This document shows positions 8,447 to 14,710 of a DNA stretch of 18,760 bases, piece by piece. Below the pieces are notes generated by a model, which was not told the DNA's origin, ran no database searches, and was given only the letters and a program-made list of their open reading frames with translations. Location: positions 1 to 18,760 of the forward strand of contig CAKQSU010000004.1 of NCBI GenBank assembly GCA_934273135.1, written 5' to 3'. The DNA comes from an uncultured Clostridia bacterium (GTDB lineage: Bacteria > Bacillota > Clostridia > Christensenellales > Borkfalkiaceae). The position numbers and the translations under genes were made by a program. Within the stretch, counting starts at the first letter, position 1. Each line of letters begins with the position of its first letter.

Positions 8447-9559
8447 ATGCTTTATAACGACATCAAGCACATTATCAAACACTTTGACTTTGAAGGCACT
8501 TATGAGAGCGCGGAAGAACTTGTAAACGGCAACGTCAACTTTACATACAAGCTGTATTACCGTCAGGCGGACGGGAGCGTCGTTCATTACGTTTTGCAAC
8601 GCATAAACACAATTGCGTTCCGCGACCCCGAAAGGCTTATGGAAAACATAGTAAACGTCGTTGACCACCTTGTCGAGTCTATGCGCGAGGACGGGATTAA
8701 CACCGAAAGGCGTGTTTTGCGCTATATAAAATGCGACAACGGCACTTATCTTTACGAGGACAGAAACGGAAACTATTGGCGCGCAGACGTGTTTATCGAC
8801 GGCACGACCGCTTACGATAAGATTGACGACGGTAAAAAGTTTTACGAAGCGGGCAAAGGGTTCGGAGAATTCCAGCGTTATCTTTTCGATTTTCCGGCTG
8901 AAAAGCTCACCGATACCATACCCGATTTTCATAACACGAAAAAGCGTTTTTACACCTTCGTGGCGGCGGTTGCCGCGGATAAGGCGGGGAGAGTTAAGGA
9001 CCTTGAAAAGGAAATCGACTTCTTCTTCGACAGGAGAAAAATGATGAGCGAAATCGTGGACGAAATCAAAAACGGCAAAATTCCGTTAAGGGTTACGCAC
9101 AACGACACAAAGCTCAACAACGTGCTTATGGACGACGTTACCGGCGAAGCCGTTTGCGTAATCGACCTTGACACCGTTATGCCCGGTTCCGTTCTCTATG
9201 ACTATGGCGACGCTATCCGCTTCGGCGCGGCGACGGCGCCGGAGGACGAAAAGGACGTAAGCAAAATGAACGTCGATATGGAGCTTTTCAAAAACTTCAC
9301 GGACGGGTTTTTGTCGGAAGTATCTTCCGTTCTCACAAAGGAAGAAATTCATCTTCTTCCGCTCGGCGTAAAGGTTATAACCTGCGAGCTTGCAATGCGC
9401 TTTTTGACCGATTATATCGACGGCGACGAATACTTCAAGATAAAGTACCCCGACCACAACTTAGTCCGCGCCCGCGCGCAAATGAAGCTTTTAACGGAAG
9501 TCGAAAAACATTACGACGAAATGACCGAATACGTAGATAAATTCATCGTTAATAAGTAA
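8447..9559 (+). CDS. nahK: N-acetylhexosamine 1-kinase-like phosphotransferase
   Basis: A 370-residue cytosolic kinase of the APH/choline-kinase fold. It closely matches Bifidobacterium NahK, which phosphorylates GlcNAc or GalNAc at C1 in the lacto-N-biose/galacto-N-biose pathway. Shared blocks, from memory of the family, include YVLQRINT, the catalytic loop LRVTHNDTKLNNVLMD (His218, Asn219, Asp220, Asn225), VIDLDTVMPGSVLYDYGD (metal-binding Asp240/Asp242), IRFGA and KYPDHNLVRAR near the C-terminus. AAGGAG is 5 nt before the ATG. The gene has its own promoter and terminator. No lacto-N-biose phosphorylase, GalT or GalE gene lies in the window, so the rest of the route must be elsewhere. Substrate choice among N-acetylhexosamines cannot be read from sequence. 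Confidence 0.9.
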   Translation: MLYNDIKHIIKHFDFEGTYESAEELVNGNVNFTYKLYYRQADGSVVHYVLQRINTIAFRDPERLMENIVNVVDHLVESMREDGINTERRVLRYIKCDNGTYLYEDRNGNYWRADVFIDGTTAYDKIDDGKKFYEAGKGFGEFQRYLFDFPAEKLTDTIPDFHNTKKRFYTFVAAVAADKAGRVKDLEKEIDFFFDRRKMMSEIVDEIKNGKIPLRVTHNDTKLNNVLMDDVTGEAVCVIDLDTVMPGSVLYDYGDAIRFGAATAPEDEKDVSKMNVDMELFKNFTDGFLSEVSSVLTKEEIHLLPLGVKVITCELAMRFLTDYIDGDEYFKIKYPDHNLVRARAQMKLLTEVEKHYDEMTEYVDKFIVNK

Positions 9560-9580
9560 CTACGGCATACTAAGCATACG

Positions 9581-9608
9581 AAAAAAGAGGCGAAAAGCCT
9601 CTTTTTTG
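9581..9608 (+). terminator. Intrinsic terminator of nahK
   Basis: AAAAAAGAGGC (9581-9591) pairs perfectly with GCCTCTTTTTT (9597-9607) around a GAAAA loop. The A-flanked stem could also work on the minus strand. Confidence 0.93.
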
Positions 9609-9665
9609 ATGCGGAAAATTCTTTTTTGAGTTATTTACGCAAACGCAAAAAACAAGCGAAAAGCA

Positions 9666-9690
9666 TAGGGATTGCATTCCTTATCACTAA
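9666..9690 (+). repeat. Left terminal inverted repeat of the MITE
   Basis: A 25-bp arm including the flanking TA. It matches the complement of 9935-9959 at 23 of 25 positions. Confidence 0.88.
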
Positions 9691-9957
9691 CTACCTAAAA
9701 GGCGGCTTTTTCGCGCTTTTTTGTGACCGTTCGGGCGCAGTACGTTCAGTACAGCATCCCTCACGCTCGCAAAAAATCATCAAAAAATACGCTCTTTTAG
9801 GTGCTTCGCATTTTTGCGGATAAGAAATCGCCGTTTACGGTTCGGTTTTTGCAAGGCAAACGACCGAAATAGTACTCGACGTACATTGATGGGAGTTTAA
9901 CGCAGCAAAAACCGATTTATTGCCGCAAAAATAATTAGTGATGAAGAATGCAATCCC
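9668..9957. mobile_element. MITE-like non-autonomous element, TA-flanked (IS630/Tc1-mariner type)
   Basis: About 290 bp without a credible gene. The ends (9666-9690 and 9935-9959, TA included) are 25-bp inverted repeats with two mismatches; the outer part reads GGGATTGCATTCC at the left. Each side is bounded by TA, the target duplication made by IS630/Tc1-mariner transposases. A second inverted pair of 13-mers, GTACGTTCAGTAC (9740-9752) and, on the other strand, GTACGTCGAGTAC (9884-9872), sits 72 and 73 bp from the two ends. A perfect 11-bp pair, TCGGTTTTTGC (9842-9852) and its complement (9905-9915), lies inside. The element has no transposase and would need one in trans. It separates two terminators and fills most of the 449-bp gene-free gap at 9560-10008. 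Confidence 0.82.
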
Positions 9958-9959
9958 TA
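9935..9959 (-). repeat. Right terminal inverted repeat of the MITE
   Basis: A 25-bp arm ending in GCAATCCC plus TA. It is the inverted partner of 9666-9690 with two mismatches. Confidence 0.88.
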
Positions 9960-9960
9960 A

Positions 9961-9989
9961 AGAAAACGGCTACCTTTTCGGGTAGCCGT
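9961..9989 (-). terminator. Intrinsic terminator of the large surface protein gene
   Basis: A 9-bp stem, ACGGCTACC (9966-9974) with GGTAGCCGT (9981-9989), has a 6-nt loop. On the minus strand it continues into TTTTCT. The MITE boundary lies 1-2 bp beyond this T-tract. Confidence 0.85.
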
Positions 9990-10008
9990 CGATTTTGTTG
10001 TTTATCGA

Positions 10009-13000
10009 TTACGCGTTTTCGCCGTTTCCGTCGTCTTTGGGCGTTTCGCTGTCTTCGGTTGCAGGCTGTTCGCTTGCTTCTTCCGTAGCGGGTTCTTCGC
10101 TTTCAACGTTGTTTTCGGGGTTGTCGTAATCGTAAGGCTTTTCTTCGGCGGGAGCTTTGGGTTCCGCTTCGTCCTTAGCCTTAGCCGCAGATTCGCGCTT
10201 AGCCTTGTTTGCTTTTATCGCGTCGTGCGCGGCGTCGCGGCTGTCGCGCTGATAGAAAATCTGAGAAGCGACTTTCTTTCTGTGCTTTTCGCCGACAATC
10301 TTCTTGACGATGATTATAGCAATCGCGATTATCATCAATGCGGAAATCACGATGGAAACTATCTGCAAGGGGAGCGAGAAGCTCGTTTCGCTTTCCGTAG
10401 AGGACGAGGAGGACGAAGAGGAGGAAGAAGAGCTGTCGCTCGTTCTTTCGTCGAGTTCGTGTTCGACGTCAATCGTTTCGTAAGTGGCGATAACCGTTTT
10501 GAATACTTTGTACTGTTCGTAAACGACTTCGGAAGTATAAGTTCTCGTCATCGTTGCGTCTTTGCCGTCTTTGTCGGTGTACTTGACGGTAGAGGGCTTT
10601 CTCGTGTACTTGATGGTTTTTGTTTCGTCAATCGTGTCGTCCGCGGCGAGCTTAGCTTTGAATTCCGCCATAGAGGGGGTGGAAGTCGTGGCTTCGTCGA
10701 AGAGTACCGTGCCGCTTGATTTAACGCTTTCGTCTCTTGCGCCGTTCCAGAGTTCGAGTCTGTACGAAATATCCGCATTGCCTGCCGTGATAACGAAGTT
10801 GACCGTAGCCCAGCCGCCCTTTTCGTTGCAGTCGTCTTTCGTGACTACCTGAACGAACTGTTTTTCAAATCCGTTTTCTTTGGTGTTGCTATTGTTGTTG
10901 CTATGCGCTTCACCGGTGAGGGTGAGTACCGCGCCCGCGCTTTCGTCGAGCATATCGGCAACCGCGAGGTAAACGTACGCTTTCGCGCTGCCGAGTACTT
11001 TTACTTTGACGGAAACGAGCGTCGTCGTGCCAGCGGAGAAGGTCTTGGATGCGCCGATGTAACCGTAAGAGGTTGCGGTGTTGTTCTTTATGACGAGCGG
11101 TTGAAGTTCTTTGTTTTCGCCTATCTTGGAAAGAGCCTTGATTGCGTTTACTTCGTCAGTCGTGAGGGCGAGTGTGGTGTAAGCGTCTATATACTTGGTG
11201 TTGATGATACCGGACACTACGTTTTCGTTCGTGTAAGTCGTCTTTTCGCCGCCGACCATCTTGTGGTTACCCACAACGCCCGTGTAATTCATAACGGAAG
11301 AGGCGGGGGTGGTTTTTACGGTGAAGTTGTCGCTTGCGCCGTAGGTGAAGTTGTAGCTGTCGTTGGTCTTGTCTTCTTCGACGCCGTTTATCATATCGAG
11401 ACCGAGCGAAACGCTGCCCGTATATGTTTCGGAAGTGGTTGCGATGTTATATTCGTCCTCGGGGAGTTCCGTTAAGGTAAATCCCGTGAAGAGCGCGTAG
11501 CCTTGCGTTAAGGCGAACTTATCCGTTACGTTAGCCGTCGTACCGAAGTTGATTTCGATTTCGTATTCTCTTTCGACGCCGTCGCCGAGCTTGTTGGCGA
11601 TGAAGAGCTTAGTCAAAGCCCAGTCGGAAGTTTTTTCGTTTTCGTAATCGTTGGTCGTGAATGCCGAAAGAACGGTTGTGGAGTTTTTGCCTTCCGCCGC
11701 CATCGGCTCGTTTACGGAAATCGCCGCGCCGGTCTGCCCTGCGCCCGCTTTAACCTTAGAATAGAAAGAAAGCATGTAATACTTGCCGTCTTTTATTTTG
11801 CCCGAACCTACTTTGAACAAAGTTTTGGTCGATGCGCCGAGGTTTGCGTCGTTGTGGTTGACGTAAAGCGTTTTTTCCGTCGAGGAAACGGGGTTTTCGA
11901 CTCCGTTGAATTGGCTTGCGATTTCGTTAAAGGGTTTGTATCCCGTGTCGTAAAGAGCGTTCGTGTAAGAAGCGTCGGTGTAAACTTTGTTGAGTTCCGT
12001 GCCTGCGGCGGGGAGGTTTACGGCATCAGAGCTAAGCTTGTGGGAGATGGCGACGGAATAGGTCGTTGCTTTTGCAGCCGCTTCCGTATCTCCTACGTAC
12101 TTATCGGATTTTTCGCCGTTGTCAATAGCCGTTTTTGCGGGGAGGTCGACTTTGAGGTCTTGTGCCGTTGCGTCTACGTATTCGCTGCCGTCAAGCTTGA
12201 AGATACTCTTCGTGGCGTCCGCCGTTCCCTTAGCCGCTTCGTATTCGCTCTTGGTTATTTCTTCGTAAGTAACGTTATCGAAGAACGCAAAACCCTCGAC
12301 GTAACCGTCGGTGAGGTTTCTGCTGCCGCTGCCGAGACCTAAAACGACTTTTATTTTGGAAGTAGCGTAACTGCTCGCTTCGACGTAAAGATCGTAACGC
12401 GCCCACTGACCGTTAGTATTGATGTTTCTTACCGTGAGAGGGGATTTTTGTTCGCCCGCGTTGTTGGTGAGCGAAATGTACGCGCCGTAATCTTCCGTCT
12501 GAGTTTTCGTCTTAAGCTTGTCGGTTTTAACCCAAACGCTTACTTTGCCGTAATTTTCTACGGTGACGGTCGTGGAAGAAGTGAACTTCTGCGCCGTGCC
12601 TTTACCCTTTTCGGACTTCAAGTAGTTATGAATCATTAAGATTTTCGTGCCGAAAGTCGGGTATTTGTTTTCGTCGTTCTTGTCCTCGTTGTCCTTCGAG
12701 TAGACGTACTCGTTTTTGACTAAGCCGTAGTACGAAGGCGTGCGGGGGTTAGCCGTCGGAGCGTGTTCGACGGAATCGCCGAATACCGTTTTATAAACGT
12801 CATCGGTCGTGTCGATAATGCCCGAAGGGTAGCTCGAAGAGGTCGCGGAAGTGTTAGATACCGAATCGTTTGATTTGGACCAACTTACGCCTGTGTATAC
12901 GGGATAGTCTGCGGCTTCTTTTTCGTTCGTGCCGAATTGGAAGTCGCCGTTCGCTATCGTCTGATAATCCGTTTGCGTTACTTTTGTTTCGGAAGAAGAG

Positions 13001-13125
13001 GAAGAGGAAGAACTCGAATCTCCTTTATCCGAACAAGCAACCGTGAAGAGCATAGATACCGCCAAAGCCGCCGCACCTAAAATAAGCGGAAGCTTTTTCA
13101 GATTAAACTTGCTAATCTTGTCCAT
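10009..13125 (-). CDS. Large lipoprotein-type surface protein with C-terminal membrane anchor
   Basis: A 1038-residue protein. It has a Lys-rich N-terminus, a hydrophobic stretch (residues 12-30) and lipobox-like TVAC with Cys31, then a linker with nine Ser in a row (37-45). Residues 57-290, about 365-560 and about 570-830 look like three beta-sandwich modules of the galactose-binding/CBM type (e.g. YGKVSVWVKT, GQWARYDLYVEA, EGFAFFDNVTYEE); this fold call is inference. A 12-Ser linker at about 898-909 precedes a transmembrane helix (919-940) with a KKIVGEKHRKK stop-transfer. The cytosolic tail is about 95 residues, helical and basic, then very acidic (Glu/Pro/Ala/Thr). The protein should span the envelope with lipid at one end and a helix at the other. 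AAGGTG precedes the ATG at 13125. It may bind polysaccharide; I see no catalytic domain. Confidence 0.85.
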   Translation of the reverse strand: MDKISKFNLKKLPLILGAAALAVSMLFTVACSDKGDSSSSSSSSSETKVTQTDYQTIANGDFQFGTNEKEAADYPVYTGVSWSKSNDSVSNTSATSSSYPSGIIDTTDDVYKTVFGDSVEHAPTANPRTPSYYGLVKNEYVYSKDNEDKNDENKYPTFGTKILMIHNYLKSEKGKGTAQKFTSSTTVTVENYGKVSVWVKTDKLKTKTQTEDYGAYISLTNNAGEQKSPLTVRNINTNGQWARYDLYVEASSYATSKIKVVLGLGSGSRNLTDGYVEGFAFFDNVTYEEITKSEYEAAKGTADATKSIFKLDGSEYVDATAQDLKVDLPAKTAIDNGEKSDKYVGDTEAAAKATTYSVAISHKLSSDAVNLPAAGTELNKVYTDASYTNALYDTGYKPFNEIASQFNGVENPVSSTEKTLYVNHNDANLGASTKTLFKVGSGKIKDGKYYMLSFYSKVKAGAGQTGAAISVNEPMAAEGKNSTTVLSAFTTNDYENEKTSDWALTKLFIANKLGDGVEREYEIEINFGTTANVTDKFALTQGYALFTGFTLTELPEDEYNIATTSETYTGSVSLGLDMINGVEEDKTNDSYNFTYGASDNFTVKTTPASSVMNYTGVVGNHKMVGGEKTTYTNENVVSGIINTKYIDAYTTLALTTDEVNAIKALSKIGENKELQPLVIKNNTATSYGYIGASKTFSAGTTTLVSVKVKVLGSAKAYVYLAVADMLDESAGAVLTLTGEAHSNNNSNTKENGFEKQFVQVVTKDDCNEKGGWATVNFVITAGNADISYRLELWNGARDESVKSSGTVLFDEATTSTPSMAEFKAKLAADDTIDETKTIKYTRKPSTVKYTDKDGKDATMTRTYTSEVVYEQYKVFKTVIATYETIDVEHELDERTSDSSSSSSSSSSSSTESETSFSLPLQIVSIVISALMIIAIAIIIVKKIVGEKHRKKVASQIFYQRDSRDAAHDAIKANKAKRESAAKAKDEAEPKAPAEEKPYDYDNPENNVESEEPATEEASEQPATEDSETPKDDGNGENA

Positions 13126-13183
13126 AGTTCACCTTTAAATGAGTAATGATTTGTTTTGACAAAAGATTTTATCAACTTTATAG

Positions 13184-13212
13184 ATTATACAATAATTAGC
13201 GGCAAAAAGCAA
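13184..13212 (-). promoter_or_regulatory. Promoter of the large surface protein gene
   Basis: On the minus strand: TTGCTT (13212-13207), 17-bp spacer, TATAAT (13189-13184). It lies 59 bp upstream of the ATG at 13125. Confidence 0.78.
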
Positions 13213-13307
13213 TCTTTTACTAATCGTTATCGCATAAAAAAATGTAAAAAGTCCTAAAATAACGATAATTTTCGCAAAAAATTTTTCTTTAAGCTCAAAA
13301 TATAGGT

Positions 13308-13676
13308 ATGAAATCCTTCCTTAAAGAATTTTCCGTCTATTTTGTCGGGCTTGCCGCGGGGATAATAAACGGGCTTTTGGGCGGCGGAGGCGGAATGATT
13401 GTCGTTCCGGGACTTGCGCTCACGCTCGGTTTAACCGCTAAAAAATCTCATGCGACCGCGCTTGCGGTAATTCTTCCCGCTTCCGTCATAAGCGCGTGCG
13501 TTCTTCTTTTCACGTTTAAAAACGACTGGGTCTTGCTTTCGGCAACGACCCTCGGCGTAAGCGCGGGCGGAGTTGTCGGCGCGTTGCTTTTAAAAAAACT
13601 CAAAAACCCGGCTATAACTAAGATATTCGCGGTTTTGATGCTGCTTGCCGGCGTAAAATTATTGTTTTTCAAATGA
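13308..13676 (+). CDS. Half-size TauE/SafE family membrane transporter protein (first of pair)
   Basis: A 122-residue protein with about four membrane segments. It carries the TauE/SafE (DUF81) signature: G-x3-G-x2-GGGGGMIVVPGLAL near residues 18-38, then KKSHATALAVILPASV. Family members of about 250 residues contain this unit twice and export sulfite, sulfoacetate or other small anions; this gene encodes a single unit. The second half-size gene follows at 13880, so a heterodimer is likely. The ribosome site is poor: only AGG directly before the ATG, and no better start lies in frame. The substrate cannot be predicted. The gap after it (13677-13879) is A-rich and contains a palindrome. Confidence 0.85.
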   Translation: MKSFLKEFSVYFVGLAAGIINGLLGGGGGMIVVPGLALTLGLTAKKSHATALAVILPASVISACVLLFTFKNDWVLLSATTLGVSAGGVVGALLLKKLKNPAITKIFAVLMLLAGVKLLFFK

Positions 13677-13775
13677 TATTTCTGTTGTTTGCTTTCTGTT
13701 GAAAAGAATGTAAAAAACGGACTTTAAAAAAGAAGTAAAAAAGCGTAAAAAAAAGATTAAAAAAATTGTTTACAA

Positions 13776-13796
13776 ACAAGTTATAAAATAACTTGT
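13776..13796. promoter_or_regulatory. Palindrome between the two TauE genes, candidate operator
   Basis: ACAAGTTAT (13776-13784) and ATAACTTGT (13788-13796) are perfect inverted 9-mers with an AAA spacer. An overlapping pair TTGTTT/AAACAA lies at 13766-13771 and 13774-13779. No T-tract follows, so it is not an intrinsic terminator. No regulator family is recognised. Confidence 0.4.
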
Positions 13797-13879
13797 AATG
13801 TCTTTAAAAAAAACTACACAAAAAGGATTTTAAAAAGTATCGTAAAATATTGATTTAACGGTTATAAAAAGAGGTTTTT

Positions 13880-14299
13880 ATGTTAAGATTTTTATGGTTT
13901 TTTGTTTCCGGCGTTCTTGCCGGAGTGCTTGGCGGAATGGGAATGGGCGGCGGCACCGCGCTTATTCCGCTCGCTTCGCTTTTCTTTTCCCCGGACGCCG
14001 ACGCTTTGAGAACGGCAAACCTTGTCAGCTTTATTCCTATGGCGATTGTCGCCGTGGCGATGCACGCAAAAAACCGTCTTATCGAAAAGAAGGGGCTTTT
14101 CAAAGTAATCTTCGCTTGCGCGGGAGCTTCTTTTTTTGCTGCGGTTTTTTCGCTCGGTATAGACGGCGAGTACCTTAAAAAGGGCTTCGGCGCGTTTTTA
14201 ATCGTCCTCGCGTTTTTTCAATTTTTCTTCGCGCCTAAGCTTTACAAGGACTTGCCGGACGAAAAAGCAAAGAAAATCGGCGACAAAGAGACGGCTTGA
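13880..14299 (+). CDS. Half-size TauE/SafE family membrane transporter protein (second of pair)
   Basis: A 139-residue protein with about four membrane segments. The signature is GVLAGVLGGMGMGGGTALIP (residues 12-31), followed by a conserved RTANLVSFIPMAIVAV block that parallels the ATALAVILPASV block of the upstream partner. A basic loop (HAKNRLIEKKGLFK) and a charged C-terminal tail (DEKAKKIGDKETA) should face the cytosol. GAGG is 5 nt before the ATG at 13880. The two proteins are homologous halves of one transporter fold encoded separately 203 bp apart, so they probably assemble together. Each alone could form a homodimer. The substrate is unknown. No clear terminator follows. Confidence 0.85.
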   Translation: MLRFLWFFVSGVLAGVLGGMGMGGGTALIPLASLFFSPDADALRTANLVSFIPMAIVAVAMHAKNRLIEKKGLFKVIFACAGASFFAAVFSLGIDGEYLKKGFGAFLIVLAFFQFFFAPKLYKDLPDEKAKKIGDKETA

Positions 14300-14388
14300 A
14301 AAGTTTTTTAAAAAAATTTTTTTAACGTTTTACGTTACCGACAGCATAAATTGCCGTTTTTTTTACATATTCGGTAAACAAAAAATGT

Positions 14389-14411
14389 CTTTTGTGCAAT
14401 TTGCACAAAAG
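14389..14411. promoter_or_regulatory. Perfect 11-bp-arm palindrome, candidate operator
   Basis: CTTTTGTGCAA (14389-14399) and its exact complement (14401-14411) flank one T. The half-site TTTGCACAAA recurs at 14550-14559, just upstream of the -35 box. GTGCAAATTT at 14416-14425 is the exact inverse of 14547-14556. No T-tract follows, which argues against a terminator. Confidence 0.55.
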
Positions 14412-14574
14412 CAAAGTGCAAATTTTAAGCGAAAATATGCTCAAAAACTCAACAATCGAGCGTTATATGCTATCAAATAAGTGAGCGAATAGTGAAGATT
14501 TTGCAGATTTTAGCTCTGTGAGAAAAAAAATAAAAAAATACCGAAAAAATTTGCACAAATATTGTTTTTTCCTC

Positions 14575-14603
14575 TTGCATTTATAAGATTTTTGTTATAT
14601 AAT
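14575..14603 (+). promoter_or_regulatory. Promoter of the Ppx/GppA gene
   Basis: TTGCAT (14575-14580), 17-bp spacer, TATAAT (14598-14603). The start is expected near 14610, giving a leader of about 100 nt with a hairpin at 14659-14682 (GGTATGCG pairing with CGCGTACC, one G-T pair). Confidence 0.82.
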
Positions 14604-14698
14604 CTTAATAAGTAAAATTATTTTATACAAACCCAAGCAGGATATTACTTTATTTCGGGGTATGCGGAAGCTTTCGCGTACCGTTGAGGTTTGACTAT

Positions 14699-14704
14699 AG
14701 AGGT
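14699..14704 (+). promoter_or_regulatory. Shine-Dalgarno that decides the TTG start of the Ppx/GppA gene
   Basis: AGAGGT lies 6 nt before the TTG at 14711. The alternative TTG at 14684 abuts the leader hairpin and has no ribosome site. Confidence 0.7.
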
Positions 14705-14710
14705 AGTAAA

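Larger units (their letters stand above)
14300..14710. other. AT-rich intergenic region with palindrome, promoter and leader hairpin
   Basis: About 410 bp without a credible gene. It holds an A/T-only stretch after the TauE gene, an inverted pair TTACCGA/TCGGTAA (14335-14341 and 14371-14377), the TTTGCAC-type half-sites, the Ppx/GppA promoter, and a leader hairpin. Confidence 0.7.

Noticed and set aside
9626..9823. A 65-codon open frame crossing the left end of the MITE.
   Set aside because: It runs from unique DNA into the element across the terminal repeat, has no ribosome site, and has no protein-like composition.
10225..12639. Several plus-strand open frames antisense to the large surface protein.
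   Set aside because: They are shadows of Thr/Ser/Ala-rich codons, without ribosome sites or recognisable domains.
14684..14710. An earlier TTG start for the Ppx/GppA protein.
   Set aside because: It has no Shine-Dalgarno and abuts the leader hairpin, and it adds nine residues before the conserved start of the fold. The TTG at 14711 has AGAGGT 6 nt upstream.
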